This document shows, piece by piece, positions 16,389 through 25,622 of a DNA stretch of 64,000 bases; positions within the stretch are counted from its first letter, which is position 1; each line of letters begins with the position of its first letter. A model generated the notes under the pieces. It saw nothing but the letters and a program-made list of their open reading frames with translations. It did no database searches and was not told where the DNA came from. The DNA is taken from positions 1 through 64,000 of the forward strand of contig JACKBQ010000003.1 in the NCBI GenBank assembly GCA_020634455.1, read 5' to 3'. A program made the translations under genes and the position numbers. The stretch comes from Ardenticatenaceae bacterium. Lineage in GTDB: Bacteria; Chloroflexota; Anaerolineae; Promineifilales; Promineifilaceae.

Positions 16389-17150
16389 TTATTCGAAATG
16401 GAAGCCCATCCCCTCCAGCGTTTGGCGCAGTCGGGGACGGCTGGGCTTGTTGAGCCGTTTGGCAATGGGGGCGCTCCAGGCGGCCGCATTTTGGTTGCGC
16501 TGGCCGTAATATTCGGCCAATGCCGCATCGTATTCGGCAATGCGCGGATGTGGATCGCTGGCATCGTACTGTTCGTAATGAATCACCAAGGATTCTGGCA
16601 GGCGTGGCTTGAGTTCCGCTGGGGTTTCCACCGCTGGCCAGCCGAGGCTCATGCCGTACACCATGTACACGCCGGGCGGAAAGCCCAGCAGCTCGGCCAC
16701 TTGTTGGGGCTGGTTGCGCATCCCGCCGATCATCACTGCCCCCAGGCCAAACGATTCTGCGGCCGTTTGCACCGACATGCCCACTAAAGCAGCATCCACC
16801 GTAGCCACCAACGATGTTTCCAACGATTTAGCCAGCGTTTCGCCGTGCATCTCGCTGGCAATACCCAGCCGATTGATGTCGGCCAAAAAACCGACAAACA
16901 CGTCGCATTCTTCAACATGCTTCTGATTGCCCGCCAGCACTGCCAACTGCTGGCGCGTTGCCGGATCGCGCACAACGATGATGCTGTAGGTTTGCATGTT
17001 GCTACTGGTGGGGGACCGTCGGGCGGCGTTCAGAATCGAGCGCAGCATCTCGTCGGGAACCGCTTTATCTAAAAATGACCGTACCGACATATGCTGATTG
17101 AGCGTTTGGGTAACGGCCGTTTCGTAATTCATTGTTTCTTCAATCATCAT
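16389..17150 (-). CDS. Nitroreductase family protein (NfsA-like)
   Basis: A 253-residue FMN nitroreductase of the NfsA/Frp type. The N-terminus has HMSVRSFLDKAVP, then AARRSPTSSNMQTYSIIVV (FMN contacts). The middle has ESFGLGAVMIGGMRNQPQQVAELLGFP and the NfsA-type MVYGMSLGWP. The C-terminus is long, as in NfsA. It would reduce nitro compounds or quinones with NADPH. An EamA transporter gene stands directly upstream on the same strand, separated by a terminator-like repeat. Confidence 0.85.
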   Translation of the reverse strand: MMIEETMNYETAVTQTLNQHMSVRSFLDKAVPDEMLRSILNAARRSPTSSNMQTYSIIVVRDPATRQQLAVLAGNQKHVEECDVFVGFLADINRLGIASEMHGETLAKSLETSLVATVDAALVGMSVQTAAESFGLGAVMIGGMRNQPQQVAELLGFPPGVYMVYGMSLGWPAVETPAELKPRLPESLVIHYEQYDASDPHPRIAEYDAALAEYYGQRNQNAAAWSAPIAKRLNKPSRPRLRQTLEGMGFHFE

Positions 17151-17169
17151 TTACCTCGCAATTTTGTTC

Positions 17170-17275
17170 GCCAAACCAGACAGGTCTGCGAATCTAGCTG
17201 CAACTAGAGTCATTTTACTAAGCAAAGCAACTTTTCGTCTAAACCACTCGCAAGACCTGTCAGGTTTTTTGTATT
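17170..17275. repeat. AGACCTGTCAGG repeat, overlapping the end of the EamA gene
   Basis: GACAGGTCTGCGA on the left faces CGCAAGACCTGTCAGGTTTTTT on the right. The same right-hand unit, AAGACCTGTCAGGTTTTTTG, recurs at 62831-62850. The repeat supplies the last codons of the EamA transporter gene. Confidence 0.6.
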
Positions 17276-18219
17276 TTCCCACGGCCGTTTCGCCACCGTA
17301 AAACCAGTACCCCACCCAAAATAAGCCCGCTGCCCACAATTTGCCGCCCCGTGAGCTGCTCCCCCAGGAACAGATAGGCGAGTACGGCCGTAAACACCGG
17401 TTCCGTCGTTAAAATGAGGTTTGCCACACTGGAGGGCAGCAAGCTGAGGCTGGTGTTGTACAAACCAAAGCCAGTCACCGTGGGGCCGGCCGCCAGCAAA
17501 ATCGTCATGCCCCAGCCCGCCCACGCCGAGCCAAACCAAAAAAGCTCCGCCGGGGCAGCCATCGTGCCCACGATGCGCTGCCCCGGCAGCAAGTTGGCCA
17601 GCAAAAAGAAGATCGTGGCAAAGCCGAACACGTACAGCAGCGTCGTCCACGGGTTCAAACCACGCTGGGCAGCAGACCGGCCCATCAGGCTGTAAACCGC
17701 ATACCCCAACCCGGCCAGCGTGCCGGTGAGAATACCCACTAGGTTGGTCGCCCACGCCTCTGGATTGAGCGCCTCGGCAACCAGGATGCATCCCGCCAGC
17801 GCCAGCAGAATCGCCACCACTTTGGCCCCGCTGAGCGGCTCTTTGAGCAGCCAACGAGCCAGCAGCGCGGTGAACGCGGCGGAACTGTAAACCAGCACGG
17901 TGGCCACCGCCGCCCCGTTCAGCGCCACGGAGAGCGTCCATAGGCCGTTGAACACGGCAAAAAGCAGGCCATAACCCACCAGGTATGGCAGCTGCTTGGG
18001 CGGCAGGCGCAGCAGGCGGGCATCGCGCAGGCGCAGGGCCAGCAGCAGGGTCAGCGTCACAAAAAAGCTGCGCCAGAAGGCGAGCAGCAGCGGGGGGATG
18101 TGGTACGTTTCGGTGAGGTAGCGGATAAAAACGGCCGTTGTAGACAATATCGCCGCGCTGGCCAAAGCGACCAGGTAACCACGGGCGGTGGCGTCGTCGT
18201 GAGTGAGGGTTGGAGACAT
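17260..18219 (-). CDS. EamA/DMT-family transporter
   Basis: A 319-residue membrane protein with ten predicted helices in two EamA repeats. The first begins AILSTTAVFIRYL, and each repeat ends with the usual small-residue helix (FTALLARWLLKEPLSGAK; VFTAVLAYLFLGEQLTGRQ). Such carriers move metabolites or drugs across the cytoplasmic membrane; the substrate cannot be told. The final residues (GKIQKT) are encoded by a dispersed repeat, so the original C-terminus has probably been replaced. Confidence 0.88.
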   Translation of the reverse strand: MSPTLTHDDATARGYLVALASAAILSTTAVFIRYLTETYHIPPLLLAFWRSFFVTLTLLLALRLRDARLLRLPPKQLPYLVGYGLLFAVFNGLWTLSVALNGAAVATVLVYSSAAFTALLARWLLKEPLSGAKVVAILLALAGCILVAEALNPEAWATNLVGILTGTLAGLGYAVYSLMGRSAAQRGLNPWTTLLYVFGFATIFFLLANLLPGQRIVGTMAAPAELFWFGSAWAGWGMTILLAAGPTVTGFGLYNTSLSLLPSSVANLILTTEPVFTAVLAYLFLGEQLTGRQIVGSGLILGGVLVLRWRNGRGKIQKT

Positions 18220-18289
18220 CGGGGAATTTTAGTGCAAATACGGCCGTTGCCCACAAACCTGGCCGCTTGCCCAGAGTAATCGCATATCG

Positions 18290-18425
18290 CCAGATCGCCG
18301 GAGGCTAAAGCCATCCGGCTAGTTGTGGAAGCCCCTGTGGGCTACCGTGTGGGCTTGGAATACAGGCCCATCGGGCCTTTCATAGCTAGCAGGGGCGTTT
18401 ACGCCTCTGCGGACGTGGCCGATAA
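18290..18425. repeat. Palindromic GC-rich repeat upstream of carbonic anhydrase
   Basis: The 268-base spacer 18220-18487 has no gene. It holds several short inverted units, including GCCGGAGGCTAAAGCCATCCGGC, GGAAGCCCCTGTGGGCT and CAGGCCCATCGGGCCT with AGGGGCGTTTACGCCTCT. They look like a REP-type mosaic. A copy of ACGGCCGT is at 18239-18246. Confidence 0.5.
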
Positions 18426-18487
18426 TCCGAGTATGCGATTACCCTGGCAACTTGCCAGACGGCCGATTCTTCATAAAATCAAAACTT

Positions 18488-19108
18488 ATGAATGCATCTG
18501 ACGCTTTAAAACGATTACAAGAAGGCAACGTCCGTTTCGTCAGCGAGGACCGCAGCCGCAGCGTGCTAATTACCCAGGCGCAGCGCAACGCCTTGGTTCA
18601 CGGGCAATCCCCCTTCGCCATTATTTTAGGCTGTTCCGATTCACGGGTTCCGGCCGAACTGATTTTTGACCAGGGGCTGGGCGATCTGTTTGTCATTCGC
18701 GTGGCGGGCAACATTGTGGCTCCGTCGCACATTGGCAGCGTGGAGTATGCCGCCGAGATGTTTGGCACCCGGCTGGTGGTGGTGATGGGGCACAGCTCTT
18801 GCGGGGCAGTGCAAGCCACACTGGATGAGTTGGAGCGCCCCAGCGAAAACCGTTCCCCCAACCTGCGAGCCATTGTAGATTACATACGGCCGTCCGTAGA
18901 AGAGCTGCTGCACACCGACCTGCGCCGCGACCGCGAAGCCCTGGTACACCACGCCGTCCGGGCCAACGTGCGCGCCTCCGTCCATCACCTGCGCCACGGC
19001 TCCAAAATTCTGGAGCATCTCAGCCAAACCGATGGGCTGCTCGTCGTCGGCGCAGAATATAACCTGGCCACCGGCAAGGTGGAATTTTTTGACTCAGCCG
19101 AAAGCTAA
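18488..19108 (+). CDS. Beta-carbonic anhydrase
   Basis: This 206-residue zinc enzyme interconverts CO2 and bicarbonate. The zinc ligands C49, H102 and C105 are visible in GCSDSRVP and MGHSSCGAV, and D51/R53 form the usual Asp-Arg pair. The start MNASDALKRLQEGNVRFV at 18488 is the normal family start. It is followed 36 bases later by an SDR gene on the same strand. Confidence 0.93.
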   Translation: MNASDALKRLQEGNVRFVSEDRSRSVLITQAQRNALVHGQSPFAIILGCSDSRVPAELIFDQGLGDLFVIRVAGNIVAPSHIGSVEYAAEMFGTRLVVVMGHSSCGAVQATLDELERPSENRSPNLRAIVDYIRPSVEELLHTDLRRDREALVHHAVRANVRASVHHLRHGSKILEHLSQTDGLLVVGAEYNLATGKVEFFDSAES

Positions 19109-19144
19109 AAACTTTGCAGCTATTCGAGTGCTGCGACAACCATC

Positions 19145-20176
19145 ATGACCCAACCAACCGCTTCCATAAAAAACTGCCTGGTAACCGGCGGCAACGGCTT
19201 TCTAGGCCAGGCCCTCATTCACAGCCTGCTGGCGCGGGGCGTAGCAGTGCGCTCTTTTGATTTAGCGCCGCACCCAAACCCGGCTGTCAATGCGGTTGTG
19301 GGCGATTTGCGCCATTTGCCCGATGTGGAACGCGCTTGCCAAAACGTGGATACCGTTTTCCACACGGCCTCGCACGTGGGCTGGTCTTTGGCAGAAAACC
19401 AGCTGGTTCACGACGTGAACGTAACCGGCACGCAAAATTTGTTGCAGGCGTGCCAACGGGCTGGCGTAGGCCGTTTTATCTACACCAGTTCAATTGATGC
19501 GGTGTTTGAGGGGCGTCCCATTCGCGCCGGGGATGAGTCGCTGCCGTATGCGCGCCAGCCGCTGAATGCGTACAGCGCCAGCAAAGCCGACGCCGAGCAG
19601 AGAGTGCTCGCTGCCAACAGTTCGGATGGGCTGCTGACCTGTGCCCTGCGCACGGCGGGCATTTTTGGGCCGGGCGACAAGCACCGGCTGCCCAACATCA
19701 TCAAAAATGCGCAGCAAGGGCGGGCTATTCGGTTGGGAAACGGCCGTTCCCAATTCAATCACGTCTACATCGGCAATGTGGTGCAGGCGCATCTGTTGGC
19801 CGCAAAAAAGCTGCTGCCGCATACGGCCGTTGCCGGACAAGCATACTTCATCACCGACCACGCCCCCACCAACTTTTACGATTTCATGGAGCCATTTTTG
19901 CAAGGGCTGGGCTACGATTTGCCCACCCAATCCATCCCGTACGGAATTGCCTACGGGCTGGCAATCTTTTTGGAAACGCTCCAGCGGCTGCGGCTGCCCC
20001 TGCCACCCACGCTGCGCCAGCTTACCCGGTACACCGTTGCCTCCACCTGCGTAGATTTTTACTTCAGCCACGCCAAAGCCGCCCGCGATTTTGGCTACGA
20101 ACCGATTGTGTCTCGCCCAGAGGCAATCACCACCACGCTGGCCTGGCTAATGCAAGCCGGATTTGCTAGAAAGTAG
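19145..20176 (+). CDS. NAD-dependent epimerase / 3-beta-hydroxysteroid dehydrogenase-like SDR
   Basis: A 343-residue extended SDR. NAD loop VTGGNGFLGQAL near residue 14, SFDLAPHPN (acidic end, NAD preference), YTSSIDAVF, catalytic YSASK and the 3-beta-HSD-like RTAGIFGPGDKHRLPNIIKNA. The C-terminus has a hydrophobic part (GIAYGLAIFLETLQRLRLPLPP) common in sterol-type 3-beta-HSD/NSDHL relatives. The substrate is uncertain. It may be cotranscribed with the carbonic anhydrase, but no functional link is evident. Confidence 0.82.
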   Translation: MTQPTASIKNCLVTGGNGFLGQALIHSLLARGVAVRSFDLAPHPNPAVNAVVGDLRHLPDVERACQNVDTVFHTASHVGWSLAENQLVHDVNVTGTQNLLQACQRAGVGRFIYTSSIDAVFEGRPIRAGDESLPYARQPLNAYSASKADAEQRVLAANSSDGLLTCALRTAGIFGPGDKHRLPNIIKNAQQGRAIRLGNGRSQFNHVYIGNVVQAHLLAAKKLLPHTAVAGQAYFITDHAPTNFYDFMEPFLQGLGYDLPTQSIPYGIAYGLAIFLETLQRLRLPLPPTLRQLTRYTVASTCVDFYFSHAKAARDFGYEPIVSRPEAITTTLAWLMQAGFARK

Positions 20177-20182
20177 ACGCCG

Positions 20183-21793
20183 TCACTTCACCAGCAGCGG
20201 CAAAAATAGCTTTTCGGTAAGCGGCTGCCATTCGTAAGCACCTGCGTCTGGCTGAGCATCCCGAACGCCGCCGTTGAAGTCGGCCAGGCTGCTTAGGGTG
20301 GGATGGCCTGCGTTGATGAGTACGGCCGTTTCACCCTCCGGCCTCAAATCTGTGCTACTGCTAAACCCAGGCGCGGCCGCCTGGGAATTGGCCCCCCAGC
20401 CCTGCCCCTGCCACGCCGCCAAATCGGTGGCGGTGGTGGCCCACTGCCCCGCGCTGTTGCCGCAGATGTTGTAATCAATCACGTCGTAGCTGCTGGCCGC
20501 CAGCGACAAATCGTAGCAATACGCATTGCTATCGCTGCCCGTCATCGAGATGACGTTGCTAACGATGGTGTGCCCGCTGCCTTCCGTGAGTTCGATGCCG
20601 ATGCCTGTTGCCAGGGCAAAACTGTTGTTGCGCACAATCAGGTTGCTGCTGACGGTATCTTCGCCATTGGTGCCAAACGGCCGTACCGCCACCCCAGACA
20701 CGCCAAACGATTGTTGGTTCACCACCACGTTGTTTTCGATAGTGCAATCCAGGCAGGAGCCGGTGGCAATGGCCACGTTACCTACATTTTCAATGCGATT
20801 GCCGCGAATAATGAGGTTTTGGTATGATTCGGCCGTGCCGCCGTAGGCTGGGGCAATGCCGATGCCCCAGCAGCCCTGGTTGGCCAGTCCCACATCTTCA
20901 CGAATAATGTTGCCTTCTATGAGCAAATTGTTGATGACCCCATGCCCCACCAGCGACGTGCCGCTGCAACGGCCGTTGCTATCCAGCGAAGCCCGGTACA
21001 GCTCATTGTTGCGAATGGTTACGCCGCTGTCCCCGGCAATGTAAATATTGTGGGCAAACACCGTGCCGTCCCCGTTGTTCTCAAAATAATTATTTTCCAG
21101 CAGCAGATCGTTGCCGTGCCCCAAAAAGCCCTGGCTAGAATTGTTGGTAAAGCGGGAATTGCGAATCGTCACCCGGTCGTTGCTGCACCAGGTGGCAATA
21201 CAGCCGCGCAGGTGAATGCCAATGGTAAAGCCATCCATGCTCACGTTGTCAATCAAAATATCGTCAGCATCTTCCACCACAAAAAAGGCCCAGCCGCTGC
21301 CGCCCGCACAGCCCGTGCAGCGCATGTCCAAATTTTGGAAGATGTGGCCGCTGTCGTTGTTGAGGGTGAAGCCATGCCCGTCGTCGGCTCGCTGGAGGAT
21401 GGGTTTGGCTTCGTCGCCGCTGGCCCAGGGCGGAGTGTAAGCGCCCACCACACACGGCTGGTCGGCGGTGCAGCTTGTGTTGCGCCATTGGTTGTCGTAA
21501 TCGCCGCTAAGGTCGTGCGCCCCGCCGCGACAAAAGAGGATTTCGTCGCCGGGGGCGATGCTGCTGTTGTAAAAGCTGCGGGCCTGGGCATAGGTTTGCC
21601 ACGGCGCAGCGGGGTCGGTACCGGCGTTGGCGTCGTTGCCTGCTGTGCAGTCGCCGTCGGCATTGGGCTGGCAGTCGCAAATGTAGTAGGTGGTGGCGGT
21701 GGGAGCCGCCTGGCTGGTTTGCCAAGAGTAGATGAGCAGGGAAACGGCCGTTGCCATCCCAAAAATCAAATAAATAAATCCTGTACGCTTCAC
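20183..21793 (-). CDS. Secreted right-handed beta-helix protein
   Basis: The 536-residue protein starts at a GTG (21793) preceded by GAGGAG at good distance; the longer reading runs through a dispersed repeat. An N-terminal hydrophobic stretch (GFIYLIFGMATAVSLLIYSW) ending in SQAAP looks like a signal peptide. From about residue 110 onward come many short N/D-rich turns (IRNSRFTNN, LLENNYFENNGD, IRNNELYR, IRGNRIEN, VRNNSFAL) typical of pectate-lyase-like parallel beta-helix repeats. It ends KLFLPLLVK, a hydrophobic FLP tail shared in type with the neighbouring surface protein. No catalytic residues can be named. Confidence 0.8.
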   Translation of the reverse strand: MKRTGFIYLIFGMATAVSLLIYSWQTSQAAPTATTYYICDCQPNADGDCTAGNDANAGTDPAAPWQTYAQARSFYNSSIAPGDEILFCRGGAHDLSGDYDNQWRNTSCTADQPCVVGAYTPPWASGDEAKPILQRADDGHGFTLNNDSGHIFQNLDMRCTGCAGGSGWAFFVVEDADDILIDNVSMDGFTIGIHLRGCIATWCSNDRVTIRNSRFTNNSSQGFLGHGNDLLLENNYFENNGDGTVFAHNIYIAGDSGVTIRNNELYRASLDSNGRCSGTSLVGHGVINNLLIEGNIIREDVGLANQGCWGIGIAPAYGGTAESYQNLIIRGNRIENVGNVAIATGSCLDCTIENNVVVNQQSFGVSGVAVRPFGTNGEDTVSSNLIVRNNSFALATGIGIELTEGSGHTIVSNVISMTGSDSNAYCYDLSLAASSYDVIDYNICGNSAGQWATTATDLAAWQGQGWGANSQAAAPGFSSSTDLRPEGETAVLINAGHPTLSSLADFNGGVRDAQPDAGAYEWQPLTEKLFLPLLVK

Positions 21794-21817
21794 GATAGAC
21801 ACTCCTCTGAAAATAAA

Positions 21818-21985
21818 TTTGCCACAGAGGGCACAGAGAAAATAGAGAAAAATCTGTTCAATCTGCGAAATCTGCTGATTTTCATTCATGGTGGTCAACG
21901 ACAGTTGGTGTCGTCTACTTCGCAGAAAACCTCCCGCAGGTTCTATCGGCCAGTCTCATCTGTGGACAAACCTGCGGGAGGTTGG
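21818..21985. repeat. CACAGAGGGCACAGAG unit and AACCTCCCGCAGGTT pair
   Basis: This spacer between two secreted-protein genes contains GCCACAGAGGGCACAGAG and GCGAAATCTGCTGATTTTCATTCATGG, then AAACCTCCCGCAGGTT and its inverted partner AAACCTGCGGGAGGTTGG 40 bases later. Both are members of repeat families found elsewhere in the window. Confidence 0.55.
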
Positions 21986-21996
21986 CTGCTTGAAAA

Positions 21997-24900
21997 TCAT
22001 TCTTGCATGGTTGCTGGCAAGTAAACTGTGTTGGCAAAGCCGCTCGGCCCACCGGGGTCTACGATGGTGCCGTTGGCGGTCAGGTCGTCGTCGCCGCGCT
22101 GGCCGTCTACAAAGTGCAGCGTCACTACGTTGCCGTTGATCTGCGCCCCGGTGGTGCCGTCGAAGCTAAATTCGTACCAGTGGGGCGTGGTATTGTTGGG
22201 GGTACGGCCGTATTTCCACCAGCGGCGCACTGCAGGCCAGGGTAGTGTCACCTGCAACGTGGTTGCTCCCCCCACAGGCACGTCTGTAATTTCCAAGGCA
22301 TAAAAACCCAGCGGGAAACTATCGCTGGGCGCGTTGCCCGGTGATGGGTTGGGAATCGCCTGTACGTTGCTGAGGGTATGGTTTTGGTCGGTGGTAAAGG
22401 GGATGGTTTGGAACGGATCGACTAGGCTGGGAACGGCCGTTACGTGCGGCTGCACCGAATCGGGCACACCATCCCCGTTACCATCGCCAAAGTTGGGCGC
22501 GGCCAGCTCATCATAATCAGTCACGCCATCGCCATCGTTGTCCTGGGTGGGGTCGGCACGTACGATGAGTTTACGGCCGTTTGCCAGCGTCACATCAAAC
22601 ACCACCTGCCCCGCATCATTCATAGACGCCGTACAAAACGAAGCACCTGTATGCGCCCGGCTGCCAAACATCGGCGTGCCGGGGTCTGCGCCGACAATCC
22701 CCTGAAAATTGACCACGCGGTGCGCCACGTAATGCGGCCCGATAAACAGGCCATGCTGCCGGTTGTTGGGTCCCCACCCCTGCGCCCGCACCACCCAACG
22801 GCCGTAATCGTTAATATCCGCTTCTAAAAAGGCCCATCCGCCTTCGTTGACACTGTTATCCAGCGCCATCCGCTGGATGATGGGCTGGCTGCCAAACGTA
22901 AAAAACGATTCGTAGAACAAGCCGGTGCTGGGGTCCTGATGTTTTTGGCTGTACGGCAGTTGCCCCAGGTTATTCATGTTCAGAATGACCCGCGACCAGG
23001 GAGGAGAGGGGTATTGCAAAATGTTGCGCGGAGGGGTGCCGTCTGGCCGCTGCCAAAACAGCTCGTAAGATGGGAAAAACGTGCCGCTTCTTTCCAGATA
23101 GGCAAACTCATTGTTATCGTTCAGGCCCAGCCCGATAACGTCGTTGGTAGTGGTGTACACGTCGGTCGGCTGGCCGGCAATAAACTGGGTAATGCCTGAG
23201 GGCACAAAGCTAGATTCGCTGCTGTGCGTGGCCAGAACGCGGTTGCTGTTGTTGAGTACGGCCGTTCCATACTGCCGGTAATCCCACCCATCCGCCGCTT
23301 CCGACGTAGAAGCCAGCACTACAGGGCTGCCAGAGGGGGGCAGCAGATAGACGAAACTGGCCACACGCGGATGGAAGCTGTCTGGAATCGCTTCCCAGGT
23401 GGAGGGAACGGCCGTAATCCACCCCCCATCATTCATAGACAAGCAAAGGCCGAAATTATGGTAAAACGGATCGGCCACCACAGGCAAATCGCTCCGGCCA
23501 AAGCGGCGCGTCAAACTATTGCCATCACCAGAATAGACAGCAAAATCGGCAAAACTCCCCGATCCATCCAGCGTCGCCCAGAACGCAACCTCGCCATTGT
23601 TGTTGATGACCGGCGCACGCACATTATCAAAGCCAGCCAACGCCCCTACGCCCGCCTCGGCAATAATCGCGTAGCTGTACGGCGTGCCGATTACATAGCG
23701 GTAGCGGCTGCTGTTGTTCAGTTGCTGCGGATCGGGCACGTTGGGTGTAACCTGGGCCATCGCTTCCATCAGGCCCGTAGCTCCCAAAGTGGTCTTGCCC
23801 GTCACAATGATTTGCTTTTGCTGCCCGGCCACCAGCGGCGCAATGGTGCAGCTGAGCGGATCAAATCCGCCGCAGCTCACCCCGCTGTCTGGCACGACGC
23901 TGTAAACAAGCATCTCGGCTGGCCAGGTGACGTTGAGCGTGCCGCTGGTGGTGTCTGGGCCATTGTTACGGATGGTGAGTTCGTAGGTAAAGAACTCCTC
24001 CGGGTTGACGGGCACCTGGTTGCCAGTGAGGGTGACGCTGTAGTCCGCGCAGGCGGGTAAGGGGGTGGTGGCGGTGTGAACGGCCGTATTATTTGCCATA
24101 TTCCCATCCAACGCCTGGGCCGTTACCGTCGCCCGGTTGAACAACGTGGCGCAGGCATCGCTGCCCACCTGCACCGCGATGCGCACCGTGCGCGACCCAT
24201 TCACCGCCAACGACCCCAAATTACACACCACCTGCCCCAGCGACAAGCCACATGCTGCATCGCTGCTGCCGGGCAAAAAAGTGGCCCCCACCGGCAGCAC
24301 ATCGGTAAGTGCCACATTCGGGGCGGCATCTGGGCCACTGTTGGTAACCGTCAGATCGTAGGTGAGGATATCGCCCACGTTCACGTTGCTGGCCGAACCG
24401 CTCATCGTCAGCGCCAGATTTGCCCGACGCGGCGGCGTTACGCTGCGCACTTCCAGATTGTCATACATCACCTGCACGCCGTTGTCGCCCAAATCGGCCA
24501 GGCGCACGGCCACAATCGCCCCCAGAGGTAATCCGGCGTCTCCCAAATCATTGGCCGTGGCTTTAAACAGCTGCCACTGCTGCGCCCCGCCAATGAGATT
24601 GAACGTTTTGCTGTCACCTGTGCCTTCAAATACCACGCGCCCACGCCCTGCTGCCAGATCGTTACGAGTGGGTGGTGCCCAGCCCCAAATCTGAGCTGAA
24701 CCCACGTAGGCGGTGGGGGATGGCAGATTAAACGTGATGCGATCCTGGTTGCCCGCGTAAAGCGTCAGGGCAAACGGCGGCGAGGGCGAAAGCGGTTCGT
24801 TGATGGTGGAGCCACCCAAATCCCAGGCGGTACCTAAAGTAAAGCTGTGGTTGAAGTTGAAGGTATTCATCCGGGGCGGGTTGCTGCCGTTGCTGAAATT

Positions 24901-25020
24901 GTCAGACAGGATGGCGGTGGAACTGGTGGTTTGGGCAACGGCCGTTTCCCATCCGTTTTCACCATTGGCCAACCAGAAAACTGTGACGAATACCATAAAA
25001 ATCAAAATCCATTTTTTCAT
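21997..25020 (-). CDS. Large secreted DUF11-repeat surface protein
   Basis: This 1007-residue protein starts MKKWILIFMVFVTVFWLANG, a signal peptide. After a jelly-roll-like N-terminal region come two DUF11 domains (about residues 205-320 and 325-440) with the hallmarks NVGDILTYDLTVTNSGPDA and ALTDVLPVGATFLPG. A long central region of WAF/FAD-type repeats follows (NNNGEVAFWATLDGSG, then NDYGRWVVRAQG, then MNDAGQVVFDV). A calcium-binding type-3 loop is at DNDGDGVTDYDE. The C-terminus is NTVYLPATMQE. It is probably exported to the cell surface; its role is unknown. It is unusually rich in ACGGCCGT copies (at least eight). Confidence 0.8.
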   Translation of the reverse strand: MKKWILIFMVFVTVFWLANGENGWETAVAQTTSSTAILSDNFSNGSNPPRMNTFNFNHSFTLGTAWDLGGSTINEPLSPSPPFALTLYAGNQDRITFNLPSPTAYVGSAQIWGWAPPTRNDLAAGRGRVVFEGTGDSKTFNLIGGAQQWQLFKATANDLGDAGLPLGAIVAVRLADLGDNGVQVMYDNLEVRSVTPPRRANLALTMSGSASNVNVGDILTYDLTVTNSGPDAAPNVALTDVLPVGATFLPGSSDAACGLSLGQVVCNLGSLAVNGSRTVRIAVQVGSDACATLFNRATVTAQALDGNMANNTAVHTATTPLPACADYSVTLTGNQVPVNPEEFFTYELTIRNNGPDTTSGTLNVTWPAEMLVYSVVPDSGVSCGGFDPLSCTIAPLVAGQQKQIIVTGKTTLGATGLMEAMAQVTPNVPDPQQLNNSSRYRYVIGTPYSYAIIAEAGVGALAGFDNVRAPVINNNGEVAFWATLDGSGSFADFAVYSGDGNSLTRRFGRSDLPVVADPFYHNFGLCLSMNDGGWITAVPSTWEAIPDSFHPRVASFVYLLPPSGSPVVLASTSEAADGWDYRQYGTAVLNNSNRVLATHSSESSFVPSGITQFIAGQPTDVYTTTNDVIGLGLNDNNEFAYLERSGTFFPSYELFWQRPDGTPPRNILQYPSPPWSRVILNMNNLGQLPYSQKHQDPSTGLFYESFFTFGSQPIIQRMALDNSVNEGGWAFLEADINDYGRWVVRAQGWGPNNRQHGLFIGPHYVAHRVVNFQGIVGADPGTPMFGSRAHTGASFCTASMNDAGQVVFDVTLANGRKLIVRADPTQDNDGDGVTDYDELAAPNFGDGNGDGVPDSVQPHVTAVPSLVDPFQTIPFTTDQNHTLSNVQAIPNPSPGNAPSDSFPLGFYALEITDVPVGGATTLQVTLPWPAVRRWWKYGRTPNNTTPHWYEFSFDGTTGAQINGNVVTLHFVDGQRGDDDLTANGTIVDPGGPSGFANTVYLPATMQE

Positions 25021-25058
25021 AATTGCACCTTTGGGTAGAGACATTGCATGGCAGTGGT

Positions 25059-25463
25059 TTACAACGCCAAACCAAGCTGACGCAGCAAAGCGCCCGCATC
25101 ATAATGCAGGTCAACGTGGGTGATTTGCTCCCCCAAAAAACGGCAGCCCAGCTCCATTTCCAGCGTGACAGATCGCCCAGTGCAGGGCAATCCCCAAAAT
25201 GGGGCAACCTGCTGCCCGGCCAGAACGAACGCCAGCCGAATGCTTTCAGCATTTGCCTGTGTGCGGTTGAGGGTGATGGTGGGGTTGCTGAAGGCGGTTT
25301 GGAAGAAGGCGTGGAGTACGGCCGTTACCGCCTCCCGCCCCTTCACCAAACAATCCTGGGCAAAATCGTGGAAAACAACGTGATTGCTGAAGGGAACGGC
25401 CGTAATATCCTGCGTAATGAGCAGCGCCGCGAGCTGGTTTTGGGTCGAAACTTGTGTATCCAT
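25059..25463 (-). CDS. SnoaL-like (NTF2-fold) protein
   Basis: This 134-residue protein resembles SnoaL-type polyketide cyclase or ester-cyclase relatives: an N-terminal helix, then VVFHDFAQDCLVKGREAVTAVLHAFFQTAF, a central TITLNRTQANAES strand and GRSVTLEMELGCRFLGEQITHVDLHYD. The closing segment is the usual last strand plus helix. Such proteins are small cone-shaped enzymes or binding proteins. The substrate is unknown. It sits 38 bases upstream of the DUF11 gene on the same strand. Confidence 0.65.
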   Translation of the reverse strand: MDTQVSTQNQLAALLITQDITAVPFSNHVVFHDFAQDCLVKGREAVTAVLHAFFQTAFSNPTITLNRTQANAESIRLAFVLAGQQVAPFWGLPCTGRSVTLEMELGCRFLGEQITHVDLHYDAGALLRQLGLAL

Positions 25464-25507
25464 GCCCGCAGCATAGCCACAACTGTTTCCAAACCTGTTT
25501 CCAAGAT

Positions 25508-25622
25508 GGCAGTAATCAGTTTTCAGTGAATCAGTAATCGGTAAACAACCAGTTGAACACTGAACACTGTTTTACTGACCTACCGATTACCGATAACTGG
25601 TAACCGATTACTGGTTACCGAT
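25508..25622. repeat. GGTAATCGG-family palindromic repeat
   Basis: CAGTAATCAGTTTTCAG and CAGTAATCGGTAAAC face the inverse units ACCGATTACCGATAACTGG and ACCGATTACTGGTTACCGATT across about 115 bases. The right end overlaps the stop region of the regulator gene at 25608. A long imperfect hairpin is possible. Confidence 0.6.

Noticed and set aside
18290..18425. Possible riboswitch upstream of the carbonic anhydrase gene
   Set aside because: The short inverted units look like REP-type repeats and I find no match to a known riboswitch core.
20942..22024. 360-codon frame antisense to the beta-helix protein
   Set aside because: It is a repetitive Ala/Val/Gly-rich shadow of Asn/Asp-rich beta-helix repeats. 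It has no start signal and crosses a spacer repeat.
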